Source: Branchiostoma belcheri (Eukaryota > Chordata > Leptocardii > Amphioxiformes > Branchiostomatidae). From it: a stretch of 64,000 nucleotides of DNA. Positions 1-11,500 of the stretch are shown here, in pieces. Below the pieces are notes generated by a model. It was not told the origin of the DNA. It saw only the letters and a list, made by a program, of their open reading frames with translations, and ran no database searches. The stretch's first letter is position 1; every line of letters begins with the position of its first letter. Made by a program: the position numbers and the translations under genes. Location: contig NW_017803843.1 in the NCBI RefSeq assembly GCF_001625305.1, positions 2,882,839-2,946,838 on the forward strand, written 5' to 3'.

Positions 1-326
1 ATAGATTTGCAACCAAGAAGTCTGTCCAGTGCCAGCTAAGTTCTTTCCCAAATCATTCAACCCATTCCACCAAATTCTACTATGTACAAAATAGCCTGTA
101 CTGGAGAGCACTGCTCCCTCCTGCTGTCCTGCCTCCAGCCTGGTTTCTATTACACCCTGGGAGACAGCTGGGGTCATGTCTGGGGCAACAGTTTCAAAAT
201 AAACAACTCCTTCAAACAACACCCCCTGACTTCACCCAAACGAAAACTATACGCATACAGTATAGGGACTTCAGAAAATTATACACTTTTGACATACGGA
301 GAAAGATACAAAGAGCAAATATTCTA
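1..326. other. Non-coding stretch, nothing recognised
   Basis: AT-rich sequence before the first MITE. Short open frames on both strands show no family resemblance and no supporting splice signals. I see no gene, RNA or repeat that can be supported. Confidence 0.5.
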
Positions 327-329
327 TTA

Positions 330-693
330 GGCCACACCAATTCAATTTCTTGGTCAATGGATTTTTCTAGAAAAATAATGGAGCGGGCGGGCGAAAAAAA
401 TAAAAAAATAAAAACAGGCCAAGGCATCCTATTATGGCCCAAAATGGTACGATAGGAGCCATGAACTCAACACACCAGGCTGGTTCAAAATTTAAACAAT
501 GAATTTTGAACTTTTAATGATACCACTGCATTGAAAGATTGAATAACTGTAACAACTAGGAAGAAAAGGACTGTCAACTGTTCCAGGCAAAATATGAGCA
601 TTTTGCAGTTGATTCTGAATTTTTTTTTTTGCAAATCAGAAAAAAAAATGAAGCGGGCAAATCAGTTAACCAAGAAATTAAATTGGTGTGGCC
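330..693. mobile_element. Harbinger-like MITE, copy 1
   Basis: The left end reads GGCCACACCAATTCAATTTC and the right end is its near-perfect reverse complement, about 30 bp of inverted repeat. TTA lies directly outside both ends (327-329 and 694-696), as expected for a 3-bp target duplication. Inside are A-rich tracts and GCGGGC motifs, with no transposase frame. A 3-bp TTA/TAA duplication with TIRs starting GGCC is typical of PIF/Harbinger elements, so this is probably a non-autonomous derivative about 364 bp long. Family assignment is inference; the TIR and TSD are seen directly. Confidence 0.75.
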
Positions 694-846
694 TTAGGCT
701 AGAGAAAGAAAACTGATAATAAAAGTCATGAGCTGGTGGTTTTCTAAAATTGTGTCTCTGGTTGATGTGAAACAAATCTGGGTACTAGTTGCTATCAGCC
801 TGTCCAATTTTCTTTTTCATTTTCATGATGGCATAACTGAACTTTA

Positions 847-1461
847 GGCCACACCAGGTTGATTTGCAGTTTCTGGGACTTGAAAATACAATGCAACCTA
901 AAAGCAGACCCTGGGGAAAATGTCTGCACCTTGGTGGAGTGAATTTAGTCAAATTCAAGTTTTCCTCCCATTCATCATGTTTTCGTATTATCCTGCTGGT
1001 AAATCTCTACTTAGGCCACACCAAGTAAATTTTATGGATGACGTCCTTTGGAGACCTTAAATCTAATGCGAGAGGGCGAAAAAAAAACAAGAAGGGCCCT
1101 AAAAAACAAGATGCCTAGATTAGAAATATACTAAGAGACAACAGATGAATGAGGTGACATGTAGTGTAACAAGCAAGAAGTCTTTTATTCATCATCAAAA
1201 CAGCAATAAATCAGGTGGAACAGTGGACAGTGAAAAATTTTCTGTTATTGACAGGATGGTCCTGATAGACACTTTCTTCGCGTTACGGGTTTCACGTCAA
1301 TCTGACGATTTGCGGCACTGTCGTGACTCTTTGGTGGTGTAGTTACAGGAAGCGAAATTTCTTGTTTTTTTTTCTAGGAACAGGCCAAAATCAATGCGCG
1401 CGCGGACGTCATCCATAAAATTTACTTGGTGTGGCCTTAAAAGAAATAACTTGCTGTGGCC
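847..1461. mobile_element. Harbinger-like MITE, outer copy interrupted by another
   Basis: The left end is GGCCACACCAGGTTGATTTG after TTA (844-846). A plausible right end is the reverse complement of GGCCACAGCAAGTTATTTC, ending at 1461 before TTC. Its interior (about 880-960) resembles the interior of the copy at 21396-21647: both have the CTGCACC/CTGTACC TTGGT motif and a nearby AGTCA. A complete second MITE (1014-1436) sits inside it. The outer pairing is weaker than that of the inner element. Confidence 0.5.
1014..1436. mobile_element. Harbinger-like MITE, copy 2 (perfect 33-bp TIRs)
   Basis: Positions 1014-1046 and 1404-1436 are perfect reverse complements over 33 bp, starting GGCCACACCAAGTAAATTTT. 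TTA flanks both sides (1011-1013 and 1437-1439). The 423-bp element has no transposase. Perfect TIRs suggest this is one of the younger copies in the window. It lies inside an older relative (847-1461). Confidence 0.85.
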
Positions 1462-1465
1462 TTCT

Positions 1466-3649
1466 GCTCCAGGCCTGACAGTTAACACTGGGAGATTTGG
1501 GTGCATCAACATAGAAGGGGGAAAGATCCAAGTTATAGTTCCAAATAGAGTCCCTCATGGATCTGGTCAATTATCCTGCAATCTGCCTCCAATCAGCCAG
1601 TGTGGTACTTTGTACCTCTGGCGCCAGTTCCATGATTGGCTGCCCAGTCAAGGCCCTGCAGTCCTTATCACCTCATCAGTTCCCAGCAGTTTAAGCTGTG
1701 TGCAGAACAGGTGGGCGACAGGCACGTGTGCACTGTGTGCTGAGGTGTGCCAAGGCTAACCAGCTCTTGTCAGATCATCAAGTGTTGAGAGTCTGAGCTT
1801 GACTGAACTAGTAAACTGACTTCAACATTACTCTCCCTGCAACCTAACCCCATAACCAATACAAATTTGGTGCCACACTTATATCATAGCAGGCTGACGG
1901 TTAAATGTAAGTGTGCTGGTTGAGCAGAAAAGGTTTAATTGTCGTGTTCAAATAGTCACTTCCAGACTCAATTGAGAGCTGGTAAAATGGTAGAAATTGG
2001 CTTAATACATTTGTAGGTAGAGACTGTGTGTAGCAGTTTGCTGGACAAAGGCGACAGATGTGTATACATCCAGAATGTACATGTAACTTTTACTTCTATC
2101 AATCCAATGTGATATCTCATATTTTCATGTATCAGTGCCCATCCAAATGTGCAATATACTGCAGCTGGTAAATTGTTAGTTTGAAGAGAATACTAAACTA
2201 ATTCAGAAAAGATTAAAAAAAATCTAAGCCTCATCTACAACTAGACTGTACAAGTTAAGTTTTGCATGGAAATGAATACAGCTTGCTTATCTCTACACAA
2301 TGCTATCTTATGTTCTGGCCTTCTGGGATATGTCTGTGATGGTTTACTTTAAAAGTTTCAGTACAGTTTCTAAATGCCTAGTAAGTTAGTAGCAACATTA
2401 TCTCTCCAAATCTAAAGAAAGCATTACTTTGGACAAATAAGGTAACTAGAATTGTGAAGAATGTTATCTAGGGAGAAACCCTTTGTCCTTTTATGTCCAT
2501 GAGAGATGAAAGTGCTGGTGACTCACTGATTACACAAGATTTTTTCTTTCATGTTCGTTACCCTAGGCAACAGGAACAACACAAGCAGTGGGCCTGACAG
2601 AAATAGTTCACTTCAGCAGTTAGGGCCACTCCAATTAGATTGTTGGGTGATATGGCAAAATAGAATATCTAGATGAAAGCGTGATTCATTGCTCATTCAC
2701 TTTGTGTAATTTGTTTCTAAAATTGTAGTGTTAAGCTGTCAAGGGATCCTTTTATTCGGCTGGAGGGACTACCTATGTATGTAAGGTTCAGGTTGTCCTC
2801 TGAGACCTCTTTTTACATCTTGACCACTTACTGAATTTTTGATAAACAAACAAATAAACAAACAAAAAGAAAGTGTGACATATTTGAGGGAGATACATAC
2901 ATGTATGCACAGTTTCAGTGAGTGAACAATTCAACCTGTCCTCGAGACCTCTGTTTACATCTATACCACTTGCTGTATGAGAACCCACGAAATGCAGTGG
3001 TTCTGCCTAACACACATCAGTGGTTGGCAGTTCCTGTGCCTGACATACCCCTACACTGATGGCTAGCCAAGTGGAACATTTATTGTTCCAACTTTGTTTT
3101 TCCTGCCATGTGCGGTGGGACTTCAGCAAAGGCTGGCGTACTTATTGGCGGCAACTTTCAGGTGCAAATTTAGACAGTATCTAAGTAAGAGCAGGGGTGT
3201 GTATAAACTTCAAACAGTGTAAAAAGGAAGGGTAGCTAAGAAAACACTCTATTAAAAACAAAAGATGAGACTTTGTGAATGTGACAGGAATACCTTTCAA
3301 ACCATACCAGGGAAAGAATTTGGATCACTTGACAAAGGTGCTGTATCTTAGCAACTCGTTTCAAGTCTTTACTTGATGTAAAATGATACTTAATAGCAAT
3401 TATCCCATTTTGGTTACCATGCATGTCACTCACATAGATGGTTTAGGTTTACAACTACTTTGCCTTGGGATTAAAGTAAGAAAAGGAATTTACAGCTACC
3501 GTTTTGCTTGCTTACACAAACCTCCATATACTGTACATGTGTAAGAGCCCCCATGCTAAGATTAGCCTGTTTGAAAGTTTCCCAGATTGACCATTCATAA
3601 ACTGATCCAGGTGATCCCAAAGCCAGACAGTCCATTATTACTGAGCTCA
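1466..3649. other. Non-coding stretch
   Basis: No exon, RNA gene or well-bounded repeat could be supported. Open frames here are short, are not flanked by convincing splice sites and resemble no family known to me. The 2788-2960 interval contains two loose copies of a GTCCTC(T/G)GAGACCTC(T)-type segment about 130 bp apart, suggesting a small degenerate duplication. Confidence 0.4.
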
Positions 3650-3958
3650 GGCCACACAAATCTCATTACATGTATCACATCTAGTGACATGGATTTTGTG
3701 TAGACTTCCACTCTTCTGAACATTGTATCACATTGACCACCACCTGAATTGAAAGTCAGAATGCAGATATTGTACATGACTGTACAAATGTATATGCGTC
3801 TGGAACTTGAACTCTTACTGATTGTTAATATACATGTGTTGAATCCCAGCCCGTTACATACAACACTTATATTAGTTCTTCATGGCATCTTTTTTTTCAC
3901 TCTCACATTCTCTGGAATATCCACTGGATGTCATTCATGTAAATAACTTTGTGTGGCC
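3650..3958. mobile_element. Harbinger-like MITE, long-TIR variant
   Basis: The left end is GGCCACACAAATCTCATTAC and continues to about 3695. The right end, read on the minus strand, is GGCCACACAAAGTTATTTAC and continues similarly, so the imperfect TIRs are about 45 bp. The flanks are TCA on the left and TAA on the right, one mismatch from a 3-bp duplication. It shares the GGCCACAC terminus with the other copies. No coding content. Confidence 0.6.
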
Positions 3959-4442
3959 TAATTCCCTGTCTGGAGCTGTGATGACCCCTGGCTGTAGACA
4001 GACACCTGACTGGGCAGACAGCCAGGCCAACAGTCACAGGAGACTCTGGAGTGCAGGCCTCAATGTTTGGTCAGAAGCAGAGGCAATTAGTAACCCCATC
4101 CTGGGGCAGGAAGCCAAACAGTTTGTTCAGACCTTGTTTTGTCAGCCCCAAGTGTGTCAGTCTGAGAAACTGTTGCAACCAACAACAAATAATGAACATC
4201 CAAGGGGATGGTTACAGTGTATATTAAGCAAATGATTACAAATCTTCATATAAAACACTGGAGATTTAAAAATCTCATTTATATTACACACAACTCAAAG
4301 TGGAACTAGAGCGCATTCAGAAAGTTAGAGTACAAGATTTCAGGTAGGTAGCTTTTACTATTCTGTTTCCAGAATTGCATGAAAAGCTCTAATACCAGAG
4401 GAATAAGAAAGCAACACCAGAGAGACGCCATCCCCCAAATGA

Positions 4443-4560
4443 CTAAAGCCTTGTCCCTCCCACAGAACCTCCACACTCAAGATAATTAAGGCCCTGTCCC
4501 TCCCTGCACAACCTCCATCCCCAGGACTATTAAGGCCCTGTCCCCCACACATGCAATTAT
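4443..4560. repeat. Degenerate tandem repeat, ~55-bp unit, about 2-3 copies
   Basis: The phrase AAGGCCCTGTCCCTCCC or close variants recurs three times, each followed by CACA/GCACA and ACCTCCA. Spacing is about 55 bp. This is a short decayed tandem array with no coding meaning apparent. Confidence 0.5.
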
Positions 4561-6884
4561 CTGAACCCAAGAACAGTCTAGAGTGAAAGTCTTGGCCAGG
4601 AGCCAAGTCAAGCCTGAGTAACAATCACCCCAGCCAGCCCTCCTTATGGACTACATGTTACCTGAGAGCCACCTGATTAAAGGACTGGTGAGTGCAGACA
4701 GGTGGGTGAAGGACAGGTGTCTCTGTTGTCTGCTTTCACCACAAGGTCAATCACAACATGGTGGAACAGGTAACAGTATTGTCATCCGGGCACTCCCTTT
4801 GACTACTGAAGGGGGACATCAACAAAAGAACAAAAACAGGGAAGATTATCCCAAGGATAATTTTCAAATCATGACAGTCGGTTTTGAAACATCGTCACAT
4901 TGTCAGTTGGCAGGAGCTTTTGCATGACAATGACATGACCTTGGTAGATGATTGAGTCAAAAGCTGGTAAGATCATTATGCTCCTGTCAATTCACCTAGA
5001 CAAATGGAGAAAAGACAACAATAAAAGGAACAGAGTTGGGAAAGATTATCTGTAATGGTTGTTTCAAAACAAGGATAAGTTTTGAAAGGTTGTCATGTTA
5101 AGTTGAAGAGACGATAATGACAAAAGACCTTCAGGACGGGATCAGACATCAAGCCAGCTCTTTTTCAGCCCAGATCCTGCACAGACAGTCTTGACCCTGA
5201 GAAACCTTTTATTGGTGCTTTCTTTTCTGACTTACATGGGGAGACAAGGTTAAAATTACAACAGCCCTCAACAAGACTTGCATAATCACCTCAGTCTCTG
5301 ATAAACTCAACAGATGATTACACTTTGTTGCTATTATCATGAAAATTTCTCAGTTGAAATCTATGTTTGTCATTTCTCTTGTACATGTACTTACTGTGGT
5401 AGTAATTATCATCAAGCTGAGAATTATGGAACATATTGATTACTAGTATTTCATACATAAGACATTGTTAAAGTTCCTTCAAGAAATGTACCAACTGAAT
5501 GAAGATTCATCTTAATTAAGATCTACGTAACCACTTCTTTCTTTCTTACCAAACCTACCCACAAACCAAGAACCATAGCAACCCATTTATAAATCTTTAA
5601 AATGTCCTGTCCAAAAACTAATAAGGGCTATTAAAGAAAACATGCCCTCCTTAACTGGGGTGACCTCACTGGGTGAAAAATGCTCTGCTGGCTGCTGATG
5701 GATGTAACAAGCCTGTCTCAGGCCCTTCATATCCTATAACTCTTATACAAACTAACTCTAATGCATACTACCAAGCTGCAGTCCAGAAATAAGACATGAC
5801 GTCATTACAGGTCAGACCTGCACAGAACCTACAGAGGAACATCTGTTTGACTGAGGACAGCTCAAACTGCCAGCAATCTGCTGATATTTAATACAACTTG
5901 TAAAGGATTAGGGCCTATTGTAATGATATACTTTAACTATCTAGAAGCTTTCTTTTAAACTGTCAGAATCCATTTTCCAAATCCTTCATTTCTATCATAT
6001 CTTCTACCATATTGATTCAAAATGCTGAGCCTGCATTCTCTTAGCTTGCCATCTTGCAAGTTGTTTATACTTTTGCTGCAATTTAAAGAAAGTTGTTGGC
6101 AAGTACATATCTGGTTGTAGGTGGGTATTTCCTGCCCCACTACACCAACTCCTGAGCAAACATTTAACATTTCCCCTTAGTAAGGAGCAATCTTTAGTAA
6201 ATCTCTGCAACAGCCATAACCAGTGTTGCAGCCTCACGGCCCAAGCAAAAATATAGGGGATTTCATTTTCATATCTCCATGACAATTTAAATGTCAGACA
6301 AGCTTGTTTATGACCTTCAATTTTCTTGGAACTGCTTATCATTCATGACCTTAAGTCTGTGCAGGCCTGGGAGGAAATACATGTACTTTTCTTCCTCCTG
6401 TTTTTTGTCATCCTTTTCTACTTCCTGTCCTTCTCCTTTCTCTTAACATATCATGTCTTCCCTCCTCCTTCCTTCCTGAACTTATTACATCTCCATCAGC
6501 ACACCTGGGTTACTTCTACATTAAGTTAGTTTAGTTTTCCCAGCCATTATTCAAAAGAAACATGTCATTTTCCCCTTTGCCCATGTAATGTGCAAAGCAT
6601 TGACTTGTCCAGGAGTACATGTAATAGACAGTGAAGTTACGATCTAATTACAAGCCTTTAAATCCTTAAAAGGCCCATTTTACTGGCGTTATCAGATATA
6701 CAGCCAGTTCTTTGACATCACTTAATCATAAGTCGTACAATTAAGTTGTGAGCTACAGCAGGACTGATGTGATTAGCTTGTGAGTCAACTCAGCTTGGTT
6801 TGTTGTGATTTCTGCCTCACTGGGGGCGCCTAGTACAAATGTAAGGTCCCTGGCTGTAAGGCTGGAGGGATAGACAGGCTCCCA

Positions 6885-7080
6885 GACTTGGCAGGCTGCC
6901 AGCCACCATACATGCATATGCACAGCACACCTCTGTGCAGGGCTAGCCTCCACAGCAGGCTCTATGGCAGCCACCATACATACAACACACCTTTGCTCAA
7001 GTCTAGCCTCCCTAGCAGGCTCTATGGCAGCCACTTTACAGCACACCTCTGTGCAGGCTCCCTTGTAGCCTCTTAGCAAG
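6885..7080. repeat. Degenerate tandem repeat, ~65-bp unit, 3 copies
   Basis: Three units contain GGCAGCCAC(C)ATACAT or GGCAGCCACTTTACA, followed by CACACCTCTGTGCAG or a variant and TAGCCTCC...AGCAGGCTCTAT. The unit is open in several frames on both strands, which explains the long open frames over it. No protein family is recognised. Confidence 0.55.
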
Positions 7081-8104
7081 CTTTGCATCTGTGGCAGCTG
7101 TTTTGATTTTGAAGCTTTTTGCTAACATTGAAACTGACAGCCTGTAATATAAAATGTTACCCCAAAAGCCTGCTGTGGAGACTATCCAAACCTGCCCTGG
7201 TACTTCATGACTGGTCAGTCTTTAGCAGAGGGCATGTCTACAACCATCTAGTCATCAACCCCACCTGTCTATCAAGGCTGGTCTATCAATCACACATGGG
7301 TTTAAATGGCCAGACCTGGGTAATGGCCTAGGTGATTGAGAGGAATAAGGAAGACTCCTTGGCACCAGTGGGCAGTCGTCAGTCTGGGCCAACTGTCTGG
7401 GCTGTAGCAGCTCCACTCAAGGCTGATTTACAACCTCAGGGCTCTGTCCCCCAAGGATGGGCCAACATCAATACCTACACAGGCAACTCAATCTGCCTCA
7501 ATATGCCAAAATGCACACCCAGACTTCATGGTGCTGCTGTGTTAGACTCCTCCAGACTCCTTGGGCTGTTGAAAAGACAGTAGAATTTGTCTTTAGGGGT
7601 AAATGATTTGCCAGAAGAGTGATGAACTATCTGTCAATGGAATCATCAATTTGTAAACATCCTGACATCATGATAATATCATGATTATGGGCAGCCAACT
7701 CCTCTGGAAATTTACTTATCCCACTTGGCCAGTTTCCCCAGTGTTTACTGCAACAAAAGGTGCCTTGCAGAACATATGATAGCCTGGATGCCAGAGAGTT
7801 TCCAGAGTCTACACAGGTCAGCTCCTTGGCTCTAGGGGTAACATGCACCAAGGGAAATTTTATTACCACCCCATGAGTTACACCCTGATTGGAGGGGCTG
7901 TGGCAAACTTTCATTGGGAGCATATTAGCCCTGGGTACAGTCTGGCATCCAGGCTAAGACTGCATGTACTACTATGTGCCATGGGCCTGGCTTTGCCCTG
8001 CAGTCCAACAACATGAATAATAGATGACTGTCTGGATGGAGGAGAATTCTTCCACTGGTGTCCACTGCCATGGTGACACCTGCTGTGTGTCTGACTCATC
8101 ACCA

Positions 8105-8530
8105 CTGAAAATCTCTGTCAAACACAATCATAAAGTTTAAGTACTACCAATGGTACATTTGTAGGGTGTAAGAATTTTATAAATGGGTGGTGAAGTTAAT
8201 GTCACTTCAAAACAGGTCATTCCACTGATGTACAAGGCTGTGAACCAGGGGTATTGAAATCATCAGAACAAAACTGTGTCAATTGCAATTAGGTGATTTG
8301 AAAAAAAATTATGTGCATGAAGGAATTTTGCAAACGGAGGGCGAAGTTTATGTCATTTTAAAATAGGTCACTGGTAAGAAGCAATGGTTCCTTCTTTGTT
8401 GCCTTCATGTTGCCACATGTGATGAAAAACTGTGTTGACCACAATTATAAAGATTTATGTACTTTTATTAGTACATGGGGATTTCAACAATAGGAGGTGA
8501 AGTTTATGTCATTTTAAAGTAGGTCACTCA
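8105..8530. repeat. Three degenerate ~140-bp repeat units
   Basis: Each unit ends with a line such as GTGAAGTTTATGTCATTTTA followed by AAA(A/G)(T/C)AGGTCA(T/C)T, at about 8187-8222, 8340-8372 and 8490-8526. Each begins with an ACTGTGT(C/T)..-CAATTATAAAG-like segment. The array probably arose by tandem duplication of a non-coding unit and has diverged. Nothing coding. Confidence 0.5.
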
Positions 8531-11500
8531 TGTCCAAGCTGCAGTTTGTGTGAGTGGTAGTCGGGTCATATTGGAAAGAGAAAGGCACTCTCGGCTTTGC
8601 TGGCTGTCTTTTATTCTCCGCCCAAGCAATCTTGCATCTGGCCTGTAACTATCAGGCCATCTTCCACCAAGACACAACACTGAAGCTGACCTTTTACCTC
8701 AAGTCCAACCCAAAAAGTTGAACTTGCAAGAGGTTGCATACACACACCCCAAACTCCACCCCACCTTCCTGTAGATCATGATGCATTCCTGGTATGGGTG
8801 GCAGCAAAACAAAACAACTACTATTATCTTTCTCCCCACCAAACTGTTGACACAGTTCCAGTCTGGCACAAGTCTAGGGACACAGTCATAACACACCAGC
8901 CCAGTCTCTTTGTAACTCTCCAACATTATGAACCTTTTAACTGCTTGAACTATATGTGTATTGTCACGGTATAAACAGAAGGGAAATGGGTTGATGATAA
9001 AAACCAACAAGAAAAGATGTAGTGACATTGTGTAAACATATGTTGAAAAGTGTGTGAGCTGAGAAAGGGAGAAACCACCTGGGATGACATCACCCTTCCT
9101 GAGGGACATTCTCCCTGCATTTGGCACAAGTTTGTATTGTTTATGGGTTACTGCAATAGGGTAAAGGTTTAAACTGGACCTTATCAGACAGACAGGAGTG
9201 AGGTTTAAGCTGGACCTTATCAGCTGTGCACAGAGGCAGAGTCTGCCCTGATCAGCTGTGCACAGAGGCAGAGTTGGCCCTGTGGCTGCCTGGGGAACTG
9301 TTTGGGGTCAGGCTGGGGTGACAGATAGGAGCCATGTTTGGGCTGGGCTGATGGTGTGATATGATAATTGGGTGAAGGCTGCAGCAATCCTACCTAGCTG
9401 TGATATATGACCTGCAAGAGGACTTCCCAAACAATCCCCCCAGACTAATCTCCAAGCAGATCATAACCATAAATCATAATCAACCAGCAATACTGTATCC
9501 AATTGGCCAGACAGTATCCAACTAACCTAGCTACTTCAGTTACTACTTTGCCACAGAAAAATCAGCTTGAAGATTTGCACCCCTGCAAGCTACCCCTCCC
9601 CCCAAGTGCATCTCCCCCTCCTGCCCAGCTGCAGGCTGTGATATATGGACTGCAGCAGGACTGTTTACCAGCTGTCAGCAGCCCTAGGGGTTCACCCAGG
9701 TGACTGATGGGCCATTAAACTGCTGAGTGATCAGGTTCTCCTTGTTGCCATGGTGACAGGGATGCTGGGAAGAAAGGCGATGTTCAGTTTGTGTTAGATT
9801 TTAAACCCATTAACTTGCCATGATTTGCAGTTTATTTATCTATATTTCAAGTGCATTTCCAGAACAATTGTGGCTTTCTGAAGCAAAACAGCAAATCTGC
9901 CTCATGCTAATGAACTCTGTTCTAATCTTTTGCTTCAAATGACAACATAAGACTTGAAAGAGTAGATTATGACTGAGTAGATTATTATTATTATACTGAA
10001 AGGGCATAAGTGTGGATTGGATCAAGATATGGTAATTAATGTCAATCCTAGGTGACATAAGGTAATATTTAGTAAATTAGTGTGCTCCCATAGGTCAAGG
10101 ATAGGCTGATTATTGTTTTAAGTATCAACTGATTTTTTAATCAAACAAAAACAATAACGGGAGACTGACACGAAGGTTAACTTTGCTGTTCATGTGACGT
10201 GTTTAGTGAAAATCTACATCATTCCAGCACAAGTAGTGGGGGTGACACAATTGTAATGGGGGCGGGGTCATATGCATTAGCAGCATTACATATTTCATTA
10301 TGTTTGTAACAGTTACAGTGGTGTTAATATGTCATTTGGAACACCTTCTCTAACCCAAGTTGAAATTCTGTTAATTCCAAACAAAATGCAACAAAACACC
10401 AACACTGGTGAGATCACATTAGAGTACAAGAACAGGACAAAGTGGTCCCCAAATCAGGCACCTCCAGCACAATGGACCTGTCCCCAACAATACACTGAAC
10501 TTTGTCCCATGGACCCACAGGAGAACAAGGGGGCCATTGTGACTCTGTCCTGCACTGCAGGTTAGACAAACTGTGGACTGATGCCAGCTCTGTTTGGGTA
10601 TAAAGAGTAACTATAAATAAACAGATGAAGAGAAAAGGTTTGCATGACAGAAACTGACGAGTATGGTGGGGACAACCTTATTGTTCCCCTGACAGGATTC
10701 AAGGTCAGCGTGACCTCATCATCAACTGCCCTGCTGTCATCTTGGAAGATTGTTTGAGATAAAAATTCAGGAAATAAAACCTAGTTTGGTCTCGAACAGC
10801 AGCACATAACCTTATTGAAAATCAATATGACAAAGCTGTGTGCTTGTGGTTAAAAACTTCAACCTTGCATGGACCCATTCTTGTGTGTCTGCAATGTTGA
10901 TAAACTTGCTTAATTTGTGTTTTTGTTGTAACGAAAGTGTCAAACTGACACAGATGTACACCAACTGTCAAGTGTATGTCTGAAAGTATAAAAACTTGGA
11001 AAATGGGTCTTGGAAACAACAATATCTATCATTTTACTAAAATGTTACTAAACTTACTAAAATGCAGCAAACAGAAAAACACTTCTACACAAGGTAGTTG
11101 AAATCCCCATCAAACCCAAAGACAAGTACACACTGAATGCTGACACAGTTTGCTGACTGCCAGTGACTCGCTGTAAACTATGAAAGTGTGTACATTATTG
11201 TGGACCTTGGGCTCAGGGCATAGTGCCAACAGCCTTGTACTCCTGTACTAGTCAGAAAGTAGTTCAAAGTACTATTTGATGAAGAGATATATTTTCTGCC
11301 GGTAAGTGGGCTCATGATGGTTGTTTTGAAATGCAGTTGTAAGCACTTAAACATCTTTTGGCATATTTTTAAAAACTGATGAAGAGAGCCTTTGTAAAGA
11401 GCAGGAGTTATTACAGAGGGTAGATTGTTATGTTGTGGCTAAATTTCCGATTCAAGTGGCCTCACAAAAAAATCAATTTTTGCTTTCAACAAAGCAGGAT

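Noticed and set aside
8699..9127. 142-codon open frame on the minus strand
   Set aside because: No domain, composition like translated AT-rich non-coding DNA, no splice partners and no family resemblance.
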